DNA of 61,476 nucleotides from an uncultured Granulosicoccus sp. GTDB lineage: Bacteria > Pseudomonadota > Gammaproteobacteria > Granulosicoccales > Granulosicoccaceae. The stretch lies in assembly GCA_937924505.1 (NCBI GenBank), contig CALDSR010000016.1, positions 1 through 61,476 of the forward strand, written 5' to 3'. Below are positions 29,959 to 41,311 of this stretch, in pieces; position 1 is the first letter of the stretch, and the number at the start of each line of letters is the position of its first letter. Below the pieces are notes generated by a model. It did no database searches. It saw only the letters and a list, made by a program, of their open reading frames with translations, and was not told where the DNA came from. Both the position numbers and the translations under genes were made by a program.

Positions 29959-32775
29959 ATGGACACTATCCGCATACGCGGCGCCAGAACGCACAATCTC
30001 AAGAATGTCGATGTCGACCTGCCGCGCGACAAACTGATCGTTATCACCGGGTTATCGGGCAGTGGCAAGTCATCCCTCGCCTTTGACACCCTGTTTGCCG
30101 AAGGCCAACGACGTTATGTCGAATCCCTGTCGGCCTATGCACGCCAGTTTTTGTCGGTCATGGAGAAACCGGACGTCGACATGATCGATGGCTTGTCACC
30201 GGCAATCTCGATCGAACAGAAGTCCACGTCCCACAACCCTCGCTCGACCGTCGGCACAATCACGGAAATCTACGATTACCTGAGGCTGTTGTTCGCTCGC
30301 GTCGGCAATCCGATCTGCCCGCGTCATGGGGAAGAACTCAGCGCGCAAACAATCAGCCAGATGGTGGATCACGTCTTGGCGCGCGATGCAGGGGAAGGGC
30401 TCGCCTTACTCGCACCCATGGTCAACGACCGCAAAGGCGATCATAAGACGGTGCTTGACCGGCTTAGAGCGGAGGGTTATCTGCGGGCACGAATAGATGG
30501 GACGATAACCGAGCTTGAAGGCGATATTTCTCTTGATGCAAAACGCAAGCATTCGATCGATGTCGTCGTCGATCGCTTCAAGGTGCGCGCAGATATCGCC
30601 TTGCGCCTGGCTGAGTCTTTCGAGACCGCGACGTCGCTCGGTGACGGCACCGCCATCATTACCAGGCTGGATGCATCCGGCGAAGACACAGTGTTCTCGA
30701 CAGAATTTGCTTGCAGCCAATGTGGATACTCGATGCCACCGCTGGAACCACGGGCCTTCTCGTTCAACAGCCCGCAAGGTGCCTGCTCCGCTTGCGATGG
30801 TCTAGGGGTCAGCCAGTATTTTGACCCGGAACTTGTTGTCACAAAACCTCAATCCAGTCTGGCAGATGGCGCCGTTCGTGGGTGGGATCGAACAACGACT
30901 TATTACTTCCAGATGCTTAAATCCCTGGCAAAACATTACAAGTTCAAGATCGACACAGTCTTCGAAGATTTGTCGGAAGATATCCAGAATGTGGTCTTGT
31001 ATGGAAGTGGTGATGAGGAAATCAAGTTTGTTTACCAAAGCGAGAAAGGACGGGCAACGCGGGAATCGCTCAGGCAATTTGAAGGCGTCATCCCCAACCT
31101 TGAGCGACGTTATCGCGAGACCGAATCAAATACCGTGCGAGAAGAACTGGCAAAGTTTCTGGCCTCTCAGCCTTGTCCAGAATGCGAGGGAGCGCGAGTT
31201 AACGAGGCTGCGCGACACGTTTTGGTCGACGGCCATACGATAACGGCGATCACCGCCTCTGCCATCGGTAAAGCACAGTCACTCATCAAGAATATAAACC
31301 TTCAAGGTCAACGCAAGGAAATTGCCGACAAGATCACCACGGAAATCCAGCAACGTTTGAATTTTCTGGTCAACGTCGGTCTTGACTATCTGTCACTTGA
31401 TCGCAGTGCCGAAACTTTGTCTGGTGGCGAAGCGCAGCGAATTCGCCTCGCCAGTCAGATTGGCGCGGGGCTACAGGGCGTCATGTACGTACTTGATGAG
31501 CCTTCCATCGGTTTGCATCAACGTGACAATGACAGACTGTTGCAAACGCTTGAGTATCTGCGCGATCTCGGTAACACGGTCATCGTTGTCGAGCACGATG
31601 AAGACGCGATTCGACGTGCTGATCATGTCGTTGATATTGGCCCAGGAGCTGGCGTTCATGGTGGTCAGATCGTCGCTGAAGGCCCTCCCGCGAAAGTGAT
31701 CAAGAATAAAAAATCAATCACTGGCCAGTACCTTTCAGGAATTCGTCACATAGCAATTCCTGAACGTGTAAAGCCTGGTAAAAACTGGCTCAGTATCAAG
31801 CGCGCATCGGGCAATAACCTGAAGCAGGTAGATATCAAGTTACCGCTGGGCGTGTGTACCGTGGTGACCGGTGTCTCTGGGTCCGGCAAGTCAACGTTGA
31901 TCAATGACACGCTCTATCGACAGGCAGCAAATGCCATCAATAAATCGCGACACAAAGTTGCACCGGTAAAATCGATAACCGGGCTTGCAAAGCTCGACAA
32001 GATTGTTGCGATCGATCAGAGCCCGATCGGCAGAACACCTCGAAGTAACCCAGCGACCTACTCCGGGCTGTTCACCGCGATTCGTGATCTTTTCGCCGGT
32101 ACCCATGAAGCCCGTTCACGAGGTTACAAAACGGGTCGTTTCAGTTTTAATGTCAAGGGTGGCCGTTGCGAAGCCTGTCAGGGCGATGGCCTGATCAAGG
32201 TTGAAATGCATTTTTTACCGGACGTCTACGTGCCGTGTGATGTCTGCAAAGCAAAGCGCTACAACCGTGAGACGCTTGATATCCGCTACAAAGGACAGAA
32301 CATCCATCAGGTGCTTGAAATGACGGTTGAACAGGCACATGATTTCTTTGCCGCCGTCCCGGTTCTGCATAGAAAACTGCAAACCCTGATGGAAGTAGGA
32401 CTTTCTTACATAACGCTCGGCCAAAACGCGACGACCTTGTCCGGTGGCGAAGCTCAGCGCATCAAACTCGCTCGAGAACTATCCAAGCGTGATACGGGCA
32501 ATACACTTTACATTCTTGATGAACCAACCACAGGCCTGCACTTCGAAGATGTCAACGCCTTGCTCGGTGTGCTGCGTCAGTTGCGCGACGCCGGTAACAC
32601 GGTGATCATCATCGAACACAATCTTGATGTCATCAAGACCGCTGACTGGGTTATTGATATGGGACCCGAGGGCGGAAGCGGCGGTGGAACTGTCGTCGCA
32701 TCGGGCACACCTGAAAAAATCGCTAGCTGCAAGGCATCGCACACCGGACGCTATTTAAAACGATTGCTAACCTGA
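29959..32775 (+). CDS. uvrA: excinuclease ABC subunit A
   Basis: UvrA recognises DNA damage in nucleotide excision repair. The 938-residue protein starts with the conserved [17 protein letters not shown], so the ATG is firm. It has two ABC ATPase modules: the first with GLSGSGKSS, the second with GVSGSGKST, and signatures [14 protein letters not shown] and [17 protein letters not shown]. Zinc-finger cysteines are in [13 protein letters not shown] with CSACDGLG, and in CEACQGDG with CDVCKAKR. The gene is complete and divergent from the MFS gene. Confidence 0.97.
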   Translation: MDTIRIRGARTHNLKNVDVDLPRDKLIVITGLSGSGKSSLAFDTLFAEGQRRYVESLSAYARQFLSVMEKPDVDMIDGLSPAISIEQKSTSHNPRSTVGTITEIYDYLRLLFARVGNPICPRHGEELSAQTISQMVDHVLARDAGEGLALLAPMVNDRKGDHKTVLDRLRAEGYLRARIDGTITELEGDISLDAKRKHSIDVVVDRFKVRADIALRLAESFETATSLGDGTAIITRLDASGEDTVFSTEFACSQCGYSMPPLEPRAFSFNSPQGACSACDGLGVSQYFDPELVVTKPQSSLADGAVRGWDRTTTYYFQMLKSLAKHYKFKIDTVFEDLSEDIQNVVLYGSGDEEIKFVYQSEKGRATRESLRQFEGVIPNLERRYRETESNTVREELAKFLASQPCPECEGARVNEAARHVLVDGHTITAITASAIGKAQSLIKNINLQGQRKEIADKITTEIQQRLNFLVNVGLDYLSLDRSAETLSGGEAQRIRLASQIGAGLQGVMYVLDEPSIGLHQRDNDRLLQTLEYLRDLGNTVIVVEHDEDAIRRADHVVDIGPGAGVHGGQIVAEGPPAKVIKNKKSITGQYLSGIRHIAIPERVKPGKNWLSIKRASGNNLKQVDIKLPLGVCTVVTGVSGSGKSTLINDTLYRQAANAINKSRHKVAPVKSITGLAKLDKIVAIDQSPIGRTPRSNPATYSGLFTAIRDLFAGTHEARSRGYKTGRFSFNVKGGRCEACQGDGLIKVEMHFLPDVYVPCDVCKAKRYNRETLDIRYKGQNIHQVLEMTVEQAHDFFAAVPVLHRKLQTLMEVGLSYITLGQNATTLSGGEAQRIKLARELSKRDTGNTLYILDEPTTGLHFEDVNALLGVLRQLRDAGNTVIIIEHNLDVIKTADWVIDMGPEGGSGGGTVVASGTPEKIASCKASHTGRYLKRLLT

Positions 32776-32778
32776 GTC

Positions 32779-33123
32779 TCAGCTTCCGGTCAGTTTCAAC
32801 ATGGTGTTCATTTGATCTCTGCGTAACCAGTCGGTTGCAGCAATAACATTGAGAGGCGGGCTGTAGAAATATCCCTGCGCTTCATCGCACCCCAGCAGCT
32901 TTAGAAAATTCAACTGCGCTTCATTTTCGACACCTTCTGCAACGGTCAGAAAATCCAGACTCTTGCCAAGTGCAACCACCGCCCGCACGATGGACGCGGA
33001 TACACAGAGCATCCCGAACCCTGCGTCGGCAAGATATCTCGACAAATGAGTCAATATCGGCTTGTGATATTCCGAATGGGTTTCGGAGATTACTGCTACG
33101 ATCTGCTTATTGGTGTCGCCCAC
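32779..33123 (-). pseudogene. EAL-domain protein with internal deletion (N- and C-terminal ends joined)
   Basis: The C-terminal 70 residues are the tail of an EAL (c-di-GMP phosphodiesterase) domain: VAEGVENEAQL and GCDEAQGYFYSPP. The EAL and metal-site motifs that precede these in an intact domain are absent. The N-terminal part (IVAVISETHSEYHKPILTHL, then RYLADAGFGMLCVSA) looks like the first strand and helix of a LacI/periplasmic-binding-protein-like sensor. The two join at about residue 43, near 32994. This is best read as one large sensor-EAL gene that lost its middle in frame. There is no good start: GTG at 33123 is arbitrary, and the open frame continues upstream without an ATG. Confidence 0.7.
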
Positions 33124-33245
33124 GAAACGCCGTTTTTTCCTGAATGTGAGTAAACTGATAGACCTGTATGCAGGTTTCTATCGGCCCTGCTCGCCCGGAC
33201 TGATGCCGTACACAGCAGTCCGATGATCAAATCCATACCTTACTT

Positions 33246-33462
33246 GTGACTCAAGCCCCAAAAATCAGGTCTACAACCACGACGGTGGGCATTGCCTATA
33301 TGGTCGCCGGCACGATGATCGTGCCAGTCATGGATGCCATCGCGAAATTTCTTGGTGACAGCCTTTCACCTCTGCAGATTATCCAACCCGGCAGTGACAA
33401 TCGTGTTTAGTGGCCTGTATGTATTCGTGCGCGAAGAACAGGCTGCTCGATCAGATCGTTAG
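33246..33462 (+). pseudogene. EamA/DMT-family transporter remnant with internal deletion
   Basis: From GTG at 33246 the frame reads as the start of an EamA transporter: GIAYMVAGTMIVPVMDAIAK, then FLGDSLSPLQII. It then changes frame near 33387 and continues as AVTIVFSGLYVFVREEQ to a stop at 33460-33462, the pattern of the last helix of the same family. About 200 residues between are missing. This is a deletion remnant and not a small functional protein. Its end overlaps the gpsA stop on the other strand by 4 bp, and an EAL-gene remnant with the same kind of internal loss lies beside it. Confidence 0.7.
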
Positions 33463-34469
33463 TGCTCGGCGCCGGCATTGAGCTCACGAACCAGCAGTGC
33501 TTCGACGGCATCTCGTGGTGCTATGCCCTCAACGACAACCCGATATATCTGCTCGATGATCGGCATGGATACATTCATGCGTTGGGCTTGTTCGTAGACG
33601 GCGCGAGCCGCGCCAACACCTTCGACGACCTGTCCGATCTCTTCGGCAGCCTCATCGATGGTTTTACCGGCAGCCAGCGCCAAACCCATACGACGATTGC
33701 GAGATTGATTGTCGGTACAGGTCAGCACCAGATCCCCCATACCCGCAAGACCGATAAAGGTCTCCTGTTTGGCGCCCATCGCCCTACCGAGTCGCGTCAA
33801 TTCGCGTAATCCCCTGTTTATCATGGCAACACGGGCATTGGAACCAAATCCAAGTCCGTCAGACAGTCCGGCGCCGATCGCCAAGGCGTTCTTCACTGCC
33901 CCGCCTATCTCGACACCTACGATATCCGTGGAGGTATAGGCGATAAAATTTCGCGTACGCAGGCTCCGCGCCAGTCGATCCGAAAATTCTTCGGTGTTAC
34001 CTGCCACCGTAATCGCCGTCGGCAAGCCAGCCCCAACTTCACGGGCAAAGGTGGGTCCGGATACCACTGCATAGTGCAAGCATTCCGGGATGACTTCCTT
34101 GACGACTTGATGGGGCAACAAACCACTGTCAAGCTCAAAGCCTTTCGTCGCCCAGGCAAGTTCCAGTGTGTGCAAACTGTCACTCATCCTGTCGCGAATC
34201 TCAAGCAGTACGGCTCTGAATGCATGACTCGGCACCGACACCAGAATTCGGTTACAGCTATCGAGTGCAGCAGACAGATCTGTTTCAATATTCAGATTCT
34301 CGGGAAAGGGCGAGTCAGGTAGATAACGCGCATTGACGCGTTCAGCAGCCATCTGACTCAGCGCGTGTTGATTACGCCCCCATAACAATACATTACTGCC
34401 TGTTCGAGCGATCTGGATAGCCAAAGCGGTGCCCCAGGATCCCGCACCGATGACAGTGATATGGCTCAT
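33459..34469 (-). CDS. gpsA: glycerol-3-phosphate dehydrogenase [NAD(P)+]
   Basis: GpsA reduces dihydroxyacetone phosphate to sn-glycerol-3-phosphate for phospholipid synthesis. The ATG at 34469 with GGAG upstream gives 336 residues; the open frame reaches 34517 inside the ABC gene. The Rossmann motif VIGAGSWGTALA is at the N terminus, followed by SGPTFAREVGAGLPTA and the catalytic-lysine segment GGAVKNALAIGAGLSDGL. It starts two bases after the stop of the ABC exporter, so the two are co-translated or tightly coupled. Confidence 0.95.
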   Translation of the reverse strand: MSHITVIGAGSWGTALAIQIARTGSNVLLWGRNQHALSQMAAERVNARYLPDSPFPENLNIETDLSAALDSCNRILVSVPSHAFRAVLLEIRDRMSDSLHTLELAWATKGFELDSGLLPHQVVKEVIPECLHYAVVSGPTFAREVGAGLPTAITVAGNTEEFSDRLARSLRTRNFIAYTSTDIVGVEIGGAVKNALAIGAGLSDGLGFGSNARVAMINRGLRELTRLGRAMGAKQETFIGLAGMGDLVLTCTDNQSRNRRMGLALAAGKTIDEAAEEIGQVVEGVGAARAVYEQAQRMNVSMPIIEQIYRVVVEGIAPRDAVEALLVRELNAGAEH

Positions 34470-34471
34470 GA

Positions 34472-36385
34472 TTACACTCCGTCGCCCAGTTGTATCGCAC
34501 CCGTTTGTACCGCCCACTGTCGGGCGTAGTGCCCATTACTTGCTATCAAGGCTCGATGCTTTCCGCGTTCAACAATCCGGCCATGCTCGAGCACAATAAT
34601 TTCGTCGGCAGCGACAATCGTGCTCAATCGATGAGCAACCATCAAAACCGTTCGCTGTCGGGAAATAACCGCCAGTGAACGCTGAATAGCCGCTTCAGTC
34701 TCGTTGTCGACGGCACTGGTCGCTTCGTCAAGAATCAGAATGGGAGGATTCTTCAAGATGGCGCGAGCAAGCGACAGGCGTTGCCTCTGACCACCAGACA
34801 ATTTGATGCCGCGCTCACCGACCAATGTATCCATACCAAGCGGTAAATCGTTGATGAATCCGATCGCCTCAGCAGAAACGGCTGCTTGCTCAATTGCCTG
34901 ATCGTGGGCTTCAGGATTTCCATAGGCGATGTTCTCGCGAACACTGCCTTCAAACAAGAAAACATCCTGACTGACCAGCCCGATGGTGCTTCGCAAGGAT
35001 TTCAATGACAGTTCGTCGATGCTGTGTCCATCGACCGTAATCTGCCCGTGATCTGCCGGATAGAAACGCAACAACAACTTGATCAAGGTAGATTTGCCCG
35101 AGCCTGTGGTGCCAACCAAGGCGACAGTAGTACCACTGGCAATGTTCAGGCTGACATCCTCGACACCCACCTCTGTCCCAGGATAGTGGAAGGACACCTG
35201 CTTGAAGCAAACCTCGCCCTCCAGAGACTCGGGTAATTCAACGGTACCGGAATCCCTGACTTGCGTATCGGTTTCAATCAAGCCAAGTATTCTTCGAGTG
35301 CTGGCCATGGCACGTTCGTACAGGTCAACGGTCTGCGCCAACCTGGTTAGCGGCCATAACAAACGTTGCGTCAGGAATACCAACATGCCATAGGCACCGA
35401 CGTTCAATGTACCTTCGAGAGCGCGAAAACCGCCGAGTACAAATGTACACAGGAAGCCCGACAGAATGGCCATGCGAATCAGCGGAACAAACGCCGATGA
35501 AACCTGAATCGCTTCACGATTGGCGCGTACATAATCATCGCTGGCATTACGCAAGCGAGTGGCTTCGCGCGTCTCGGCGGTGAAAGACTTGATCGTTGCC
35601 ATACCGCCAATATTGTTGCCAAGACGGCTGGCGAGACTGCCAACCTTTGCTCGGACATCAGCGTAAAGTGGCGTGGCACGGCGCATGAAAAAGAAAGCAC
35701 CCCAAATGATGACAGGAATCGGGGTAATGGCAAGCACCGCGATGCTTGGCGAAATATAGAAGAACACCGCGCCAACCAGTGTGACACTGACGAAGACCTG
35801 CAGGAAATCGTTTGCGCCACCATCGAGAAAGCGTTCCAGCTGATTGACATCGTCGTTCAGGATGGCAGTGAGTTCGCCCGAGCTTCGTGACTCGAAGAAA
35901 CCCATGTCTTGCCGCTGAACCTGCTCGTACGCGTCCTGACGCAAGTCCGCTTGCAGATCCTGAGCAAGATTTCGCCAGAGAACCAGGTAAAGGTACTGGA
36001 ATAACGATTCGCCTGCCCAGATCAGAAAAGTCAGGACGCCCAGAACGATGATCTGTGACTTCGGCGTCGCAAAGCCAAGGCTTGCGACAAAACTTTCCTG
36101 TTGATTGACGACCACATCGATCGCCACCCCGATAAGGATCTCGGGCATGACATCGAAAAACGTGTTGAGTGCCGAGCAGATGCTGGCGAGGATGATGCGC
36201 TTGCGATAACCGCGGGCATAGCGCAAAAGGTTCATCAAGGCGGCAAAACTGCTCACCTTGTTTGCGGGCTGGTTTATGGCCTGACTGACGTCCACGGCCG
36301 TAGGCGCGACCGACGTCGCGCCAGTGTGGTTCTTAGGCGTCGCCGCGGTCAACGAATTCGATAATGGCCATAGGCGCATTGTCAC
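34472..36385 (-). CDS. MsbA-like ABC exporter (fused permease-ATPase)
   Basis: This protein of up to 637 residues is a type IV ABC half-transporter. Six membrane helices cover about residues 60-335, and the ATPase has Walker [10 protein letters not shown], the Q-loop [10 protein letters not shown], signature [16 protein letters not shown] and Walker [11 protein letters not shown]. The substrate is unknown; lipid A core export (MsbA) and general multidrug export are both possible. The longest frame starts at a GTG at 36385, inside rplQ (53-bp overlap), with no clear ribosome-binding site. A later GTG or TTG start is possible, so the first 50 residues are uncertain. Confidence 0.85.
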   Translation of the reverse strand: MTMRLWPLSNSLTAATPKNHTGATSVAPTAVDVSQAINQPANKVSSFAALMNLLRYARGYRKRIILASICSALNTFFDVMPEILIGVAIDVVVNQQESFVASLGFATPKSQIIVLGVLTFLIWAGESLFQYLYLVLWRNLAQDLQADLRQDAYEQVQRQDMGFFESRSSGELTAILNDDVNQLERFLDGGANDFLQVFVSVTLVGAVFFYISPSIAVLAITPIPVIIWGAFFFMRRATPLYADVRAKVGSLASRLGNNIGGMATIKSFTAETREATRLRNASDDYVRANREAIQVSSAFVPLIRMAILSGFLCTFVLGGFRALEGTLNVGAYGMLVFLTQRLLWPLTRLAQTVDLYERAMASTRRILGLIETDTQVRDSGTVELPESLEGEVCFKQVSFHYPGTEVGVEDVSLNIASGTTVALVGTTGSGKSTLIKLLLRFYPADHGQITVDGHSIDELSLKSLRSTIGLVSQDVFLFEGSVRENIAYGNPEAHDQAIEQAAVSAEAIGFINDLPLGMDTLVGERGIKLSGGQRQRLSLARAILKNPPILILDEATSAVDNETEAAIQRSLAVISRQRTVLMVAHRLSTIVAADEIIVLEHGRIVERGKHRALIASNGHYARQWAVQTGAIQLGDGV

Positions 36386-36698
36386 CGGGTCGCATACCGA
36401 TCTTCAAAATGCGGGTGTAACCACCAGGACGCTCTTTGAAACGTGGCCCGAGATCGGTGAACAGTTTGCCGACGGCGGCCTTGTCGCGGATGCGATCGAA
36501 CGCCTGGCGACGCTTGGCGACATTGTCTACCTTGGCGCTGGTGATCATCGGTTCGATAACGCGACGCAGCTCCTTGGCTTTGGGCAAGGTCGTCTTGATG
36601 GACTCGTGCTCGACCAGCGACGCAGCCATATTACGGAACATGGCCTTGCGATGGCTTGAATTTCTATTGAGCTGGCGCCCACTCTTGCGATGTCTCAT
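36333..36698 (-). CDS. rplQ: 50S ribosomal protein L17
   Basis: L17 is a 50S subunit protein placed around the exit-tunnel rim. The 121-residue protein starts [20 protein letters not shown], nearly identical to the family start, and has the conserved [20 protein letters not shown]. It is the last gene of the alpha operon (rpsM-rpsK-rpsD-rpoA-rplQ). The downstream ABC exporter frame begins inside its 3' end, which may couple export and ribosomal expression or may just mark a late true start. Confidence 0.96.
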   Translation of the reverse strand: MRHRKSGRQLNRNSSHRKAMFRNMAASLVEHESIKTTLPKAKELRRVIEPMITSAKVDNVAKRRQAFDRIRDKAAVGKLFTDLGPRFKERPGGYTRILKIGMRPGDNAPMAIIEFVDRGDA

Positions 36699-36731
36699 TG
36701 TCTCGACTCATTAATTCGTTATGTGGCCGGC

Positions 36732-37724
36732 TTACTTTGCCATTTCACGCTGCTTTTGCAGCTCAGGCGGTGGCCAGTTTTCAAGACGCATTCCCAGCGA
36801 AAGTGCCTGCTGAGCCAATACATCTTTTATCTCGGTCAGGGATTTCTTACCGAGATTAGGTGTTTTCAACAATTCTACTTCCGTGCGCTGAATCAGGTCA
36901 CCGATGTAGTAGATATTCTCTGCTTTCAAGCAGTTGGCAGAACGCACGGTAAGTTCAAGATCGTCAACCGGACGCAGCAGAATCGGATCAATATCAGACG
37001 CCTGCTCTTCTTCCTGCTGCTGAGTTTCTGCTTTCAGATCAACAAACACAGACAGCTGCTCTTGCAATATGGTCGCCGCTTTACGGATCGCTTCTTCCGG
37101 GTCAATCGTGCCGTTGGTTTCAAGGTCAACGATCAGCTTGTCAAGGTCAGTGCGCTGTTCAACACGCGCACTTTCAACGTTGTAGGCAACACGGTGGACC
37201 GGGCTGAACGATGAATCGATCTGCAAGGTACCTATCGGGCGGCTTTCACCTTCTTCAAGCGTTCGGTGTGAAGCTGGCTCGTACCCGCGGCCCACACGAG
37301 CCCGCAGTGTAACGTTCAGGTTCATATCGCCTGTCAGATGACAAATGACATGATCCGGGTTGACAATTTCGATGTCGTGATCGAGTGTGATATCAGCGGC
37401 TGTCACAACTGCTGGACCTTGCTTGACCAGTTTCAGTGTTGCCTCTTCCTTGGCATGCATGACGATCGACACACCCTTGAGGTTCAACAGGATATCCAGA
37501 ACATCTTCCTGTACACCTTCCATGGTCGTGTACTCATGAAGTACGCCTTCGATTTCAGCTTCGTAAAAAGCAGCACCCGGCATGGATGACAACAGGATAC
37601 GACGCAGGGCATTGCCCAGCGTGTGCCCGAAGCCTCGCTCCAAAGGCTCAAGGGTAACTTTTGCGTGGTTTGCGTTGGCCGCTGTAACGTCAACAATTCG
37701 TGGCCTTAAAAATTCTGTTTGCAT
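36732..37724 (-). CDS. rpoA: RNA polymerase alpha subunit
   Basis: RpoA nucleates RNA polymerase assembly and contacts promoter UP elements and activators through its C-terminal domain. The ATG at 37724 ([12 protein letters not shown]) gives 330 residues; the open frame extends three codons to a TTG. The N-terminal assembly domain has [20 protein letters not shown], and the C-terminal domain (about 245-325) has [21 protein letters not shown] with the DNA-contact residues in [13 protein letters not shown]. Gene order in the alpha operon is standard. Confidence 0.97.
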   Translation of the reverse strand: MQTEFLRPRIVDVTAANANHAKVTLEPLERGFGHTLGNALRRILLSSMPGAAFYEAEIEGVLHEYTTMEGVQEDVLDILLNLKGVSIVMHAKEEATLKLVKQGPAVVTAADITLDHDIEIVNPDHVICHLTGDMNLNVTLRARVGRGYEPASHRTLEEGESRPIGTLQIDSSFSPVHRVAYNVESARVEQRTDLDKLIVDLETNGTIDPEEAIRKAATILQEQLSVFVDLKAETQQQEEEQASDIDPILLRPVDDLELTVRSANCLKAENIYYIGDLIQRTEVELLKTPNLGKKSLTEIKDVLAQQALSLGMRLENWPPPELQKQREMAK

Positions 37725-37827
37725 AGCATCCAACGTTCTTTAATTAGATCAGATGCAGAGCAGCCCCTTACTGCCCTGCCGCGAGCGCTCGAAGCGCACA
37801 GCACTTTTATAAAAACAAGTGACCGGC

Positions 37828-38448
37828 TTACTTCGAGTACAGCTCCACTACCAGCGATTCATTGATTTCAGCAGGCAAATCACCGCGATCAGGAACTGCC
37901 TTGAAAACACCTTCGAATTTCTTTGGATCAACCTCGATCCAGCCTGGAAGACCTCGTTGCTGAGCCAGCTCAAGCGAATCAGCGATGCGCGCCTGCTTGC
38001 GCGCCTTCTCACGAATGGACACAGTCTGGTTAGGCTGTAGCTGAAAAGAAGGAACATTTACCAGTTGGCCGTCTACCATGATTGCCTTGTGAGAAACCAG
38101 TTGACGAGCTTCGGCACGTGTAGAGCCAAATCCCATACGATAAACAACGTTATCAAGACGCTGTTCGAGCAACGATAACAGGTTCTCACCCGTTGAGCCC
38201 TTCTTCGACGCAGCAGACTTGTAGTAATTTCGGAACTGCTTCTCGAGCACACCATACATACGACGAAGCTTCTGCTTTTCACGCAGCTGAATGGCATAGT
38301 CAGACGGTCGACCACGCTTTGCGCCCTGCATACCTGGTGGTGTTTCCAGATTACATTTTGACTCAAGCGGACGGATGCCGGACTTCAGGTACAGATCTGT
38401 ACCTTCTCGACGACTCAGCTTACATGTTGGACCCGTATATCTAGCCAC
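37828..38448 (-). CDS. rpsD: 30S ribosomal protein S4
   Basis: S4 is a primary 16S rRNA binder and, in enterobacteria, the translational repressor of the alpha operon. The 206-residue protein starts [19 protein letters not shown] and has the S4 RNA-binding domain with [19 protein letters not shown] and [12 protein letters not shown]. It lacks the zinc-binding cysteines seen in some S4 forms. It is followed by rpoA after 103 bp. No mRNA pseudoknot could be confirmed by eye for autoregulation. Confidence 0.97.
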   Translation of the reverse strand: MARYTGPTCKLSRREGTDLYLKSGIRPLESKCNLETPPGMQGAKRGRPSDYAIQLREKQKLRRMYGVLEKQFRNYYKSAASKKGSTGENLLSLLEQRLDNVVYRMGFGSTRAEARQLVSHKAIMVDGQLVNVPSFQLQPNQTVSIREKARKQARIADSLELAQQRGLPGWIEVDPKKFEGVFKAVPDRGDLPAEINESLVVELYSK

Positions 38449-38526
38449 GATTCACACTCCCACTACCATTCTTTTCGCTTGCTGCAATGATGCAGCTACT
38501 GATTGCTAATTCTTGCAGAGAAGCCA

Positions 38527-38907
38527 TTAGACGCGTCGCTTTTTCGGCGGCCGACAGCCATTATGCGGAATCGGCGTGACGTCAATGATGCTGGAGATCT
38601 TGAAACCCACGTTATTCAGCGAACGTACCGCAGAATCACGTCCTGGTCCCGGACCTTTCACATGCACGTCTATATTCTTCAGGCCATATTCCTTGGCAGC
38701 CTCGCCAGCACGTTCTGCAGCGACCTGGGCTGCAAAAGGTGTACTTTTTCGAGAGCCACGAAAGCCTGAACCACCTGCCGTTGCCCAGGACAATGCATTG
38801 CCCTGACGGTCCGTGATCATCACGATCGTATTATTGAAAGACGCGTGAATGTGCGCAATACCGTCGGTGACGGTACGACGAACTTTCTTTTTTGTTGATG
38901 CTGCCAT
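38527..38907 (-). CDS. rpsK: 30S ribosomal protein S11
   Basis: S11 sits on the platform of the 30S subunit near the mRNA exit. The 126-residue protein shows [38 protein letters not shown] and the C-terminal [16 protein letters not shown] that is nearly invariant. It lies 28 bp after rpsM and 78 bp before rpsD in the alpha operon. Confidence 0.97.
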   Translation of the reverse strand: MAASTKKKVRRTVTDGIAHIHASFNNTIVMITDRQGNALSWATAGGSGFRGSRKSTPFAAQVAAERAGEAAKEYGLKNIDVHVKGPGPGRDSAVRSLNNVGFKISSIIDVTPIPHNGCRPPKKRRV

Positions 38908-38935
38908 TGTATGTTCCAGCTTGTTTGCTAACTAA

Positions 38936-39292
38936 TCAGCGCTTGAGCGGACGACGTGGACCCTTACGTGTCCGCGCATTGGTTTTGGTGCGCTGTCCAC
39001 GCAGCGGCAAGCCGCGACGATGACGAATTCCACGATAACAACCGAGATCCATCAAGCGCTTGATGTTCATGGACACATCACGACGAAGATCACCTTCGAC
39101 CGTAAATTTACCCACCTCCGAGCGAAGACTTTCGACTTCGACTTCAGAAAGATCACGCACCTTGGTGTCAGCCTTGACATTGGCTGCCTCGCATATCTGT
39201 TGCGCACGCGTACGGCCGATGCCATAGATCGATGTTAATGCGATCCAGGTGTGTTTCTGAACTGGGATGTTTATGCCGGCAATACGTGCCAT
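38936..39292 (-). CDS. rpsM: 30S ribosomal protein S13
   Basis: S13 contacts the 50S subunit across the B1 bridge and the P-site tRNA. It has 118 residues. [20 protein letters not shown] is the family start, [15 protein letters not shown] is the helix-two-turn-helix, and the basic tail [20 protein letters not shown] is complete. It is the first gene of the alpha operon, 39 bp after rpmJ. Confidence 0.97.
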   Translation of the reverse strand: MARIAGINIPVQKHTWIALTSIYGIGRTRAQQICEAANVKADTKVRDLSEVEVESLRSEVGKFTVEGDLRRDVSMNIKRLMDLGCYRGIRHRRGLPLRGQRTKTNARTRKGPRRPLKR

Positions 39293-39331
39293 GCTTTGTC
39301 TCCGTCTGGCCTTTGGGCCTGATTAACTGGT

Positions 39332-39448
39332 TTAACCCTGCCGCTGCTTGTGTCGGGGGTCAGTTTTACAAATGACGCGAATAACGCCCTTGCGCTTGAC
39401 CACCTTGCAGTTGCGGCAGATTTTCTTGACTGATGCTCGTACTTTCAT
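39332..39448 (-). CDS. rpmJ: 50S ribosomal protein L36
   Basis: L36 is a 38-residue protein, too short to appear in most long-frame lists. It starts [15 protein letters not shown] and ends [10 protein letters not shown]. The zinc ligands Cys11, Cys14, Cys27 and His33 are all present, so this is the zinc-binding form. It lies between secY (45 bp) and rpsM (39 bp), the classical site at the spc-alpha border. An AGAAAG ribosome-binding site lies upstream of the ATG. Confidence 0.95.
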   Translation of the reverse strand: MKVRASVKKICRNCKVVKRKGVIRVICKTDPRHKQRQG

Positions 39449-39493
39449 GTCTTTCTCCGGGTTTTCCGTTCGATTCTCGCTAAGGCTTGTGAC

Positions 39494-40837
39494 CTAACGG
39501 GCGCCGCGCGGTACCCCTTTGTTGCCTTGCTTCTTCATAATCCCTTCGTACTGATGGCTCATCATGTGCGCTTGTGCCTGTCCTACGAAATCCATCACCA
39601 CCACGACGATGATCAACAGTGACGTACCACCAAAGTAAAACGGTACGTTCCAGAGAAGGATCAGAAACTCGGGCAGCAAACACACCAACGTGATGTAAAT
39701 GGCGCCATACAATGTCAGGCGTGTCAGCACACCATCGATGTACCGCGCCGTTTGCTCACCCGGGCGAATGCCAGGAATAAACGCACCAGAACGTTTCAAA
39801 TTATCGGCTGTCTCTTTGGCGTTGAAAACCAAAGCCGTGTAGAAAAAGCAAAAGAAAATGATCGCTGACGCGTAAAACAATATATACACAGGCTGACCCG
39901 GACTCAGGGTCGAGACAATCGTGTTCAAAAATGAATTCGAATTGCTTGTCGCCACATTGCCTAGTGTTGCCGGGAACAGAATGATGCTCGAGGCAAAGAT
40001 TGGCGGTATAACCCCTGCCATATTCAACTTCAGAGGCAGGTGGCTCGATTGTGCCGCAAACATCTTTCGTCCCTGCTGGCGTTTCGCGTAGTTCACCGTG
40101 ATGCGACGCTGGCCGCGCTCGACAAAGACAACGAAAGCGGTCACAGCAAGAATCATCGCAAACAACAAAATGACGATGAACGGGCTTAACTCACCGGTTC
40201 GAGCAAGTTCAAGCGTTCCACCAATCGCTGCGGGCAGGCCTGCAACGATACCCGCAAAAATTAGGATCGAAATACCATTACCGATACCGCGCTCTGTGAT
40301 CTGCTCACCAAGCCACATCAAGAACATTGTGCCGGTAATCAAGGTAATCGCAGCCGTCAGTACAAAACCGGTACCTGACAAGAAGACGACACTTTGGCCA
40401 TTAGCACCCTGATTCTGTAAAGCGATCGCAATGCCAACTGCCTGGACTGTCGCCAGCAGCAAAGTACCGTAGCGGGTGTATTTGGTGATGACGCGACGAC
40501 CACTCTCGCCTTCCTTGCGGAGTTGCTCGAGTGATGGAATCACGTGAGTCATCAGCTGCATGATGATCGATGCCGAGATGTAGGGCATGACACCCAGCGC
40601 AAACAATGACATGCGCGAGAGCGCACCACCACCGAACATATTCAGCATGCCAAGAATACCGTCGCTCTGTTGAGCGAAGAGTTCAGCCATCACACGCGGG
40701 TCAACGCCCGGAATCGTGATGTGTGAACCGATGCGGAAGATGACCAGCGCCAAGCCCACGAACAGCAGGCGCGATCGCAGCTCGGAAGAACCCCCGATGC
40801 CAGCCGCTATGTTGCGTGCGCTCTTCTCGGCAGCCAT
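39494..40837 (-). CDS. secY: preprotein translocase subunit SecY
   Basis: SecY is the channel of the Sec translocon. The 447-residue protein has ten membrane helices and the conserved [34 protein letters not shown] (shown in part), the cytoplasmic [18 protein letters not shown] and the plug and pore region after it. Its ATG shares one base with the rplO stop (TGATG), so the two are translationally coupled, as in the usual spc order. Confidence 0.97.
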   Translation of the reverse strand: MAAEKSARNIAAGIGGSSELRSRLLFVGLALVIFRIGSHITIPGVDPRVMAELFAQQSDGILGMLNMFGGGALSRMSLFALGVMPYISASIIMQLMTHVIPSLEQLRKEGESGRRVITKYTRYGTLLLATVQAVGIAIALQNQGANGQSVVFLSGTGFVLTAAITLITGTMFLMWLGEQITERGIGNGISILIFAGIVAGLPAAIGGTLELARTGELSPFIVILLFAMILAVTAFVVFVERGQRRITVNYAKRQQGRKMFAAQSSHLPLKLNMAGVIPPIFASSIILFPATLGNVATSNSNSFLNTIVSTLSPGQPVYILFYASAIIFFCFFYTALVFNAKETADNLKRSGAFIPGIRPGEQTARYIDGVLTRLTLYGAIYITLVCLLPEFLILLWNVPFYFGGTSLLIIVVVVMDFVGQAQAHMMSHQYEGIMKKQGNKGVPRGAR

Positions 40838-41268
40838 CAGCTGACGCTTCCACCTGCAGCTTCAATCGCCGCTTTTGCGCCTTTGGTGACACGACAACCA
40901 GATACCTTAACGGCTGACTTCAATTCGCCTGACAAGATTATTTTAACCGTCTGCGTTTGCAATGGCACGATACCGGCCTTGCTCAGCGCATCAATCGTGA
41001 TCTCGCCGCCTTCGATCATCTCCAGCTCGTGCAACCGTACTTCAGCGTAACGGCGAGCCATGCGAGAGGTGAATCCGAATTTTGGCAGTCGACGCTGAAT
41101 AGGCATCTGACCACCTTCGAAACCGACCTTGTGCCAGCCACCGGAACGCGACTTCTGCCCCTTGTGGCCTCGACCACAAGTCTTGCCGCTACCAGAACCG
41201 ATTCCACGCCCAACGCGGTTCGCTTCACGACGGCTGCCGGGAGCGGGTTTTAAGTTGTTCAAGCTCAT
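40837..41268 (-). CDS. rplO: 50S ribosomal protein L15
   Basis: L15 is a central 50S assembly protein. The ATG at 41268, with GAGG upstream, gives 143 residues starting [20 protein letters not shown]; the open frame continues to 41337 into rpmD without family signal. The glycine- and basic-rich N-terminal tail [20 protein letters not shown] is typical. It overlaps secY by one base. Confidence 0.97.
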   Translation of the reverse strand: MSLNNLKPAPGSRREANRVGRGIGSGSGKTCGRGHKGQKSRSGGWHKVGFEGGQMPIQRRLPKFGFTSRMARRYAEVRLHELEMIEGGEITIDALSKAGIVPLQTQTVKIILSGELKSAVKVSGCRVTKGAKAAIEAAGGSVS

Positions 41269-41311
41269 AGTGGTTGCCTCTGCTTGATTTGCCTCTGATT
41301 GACTCATGGGT

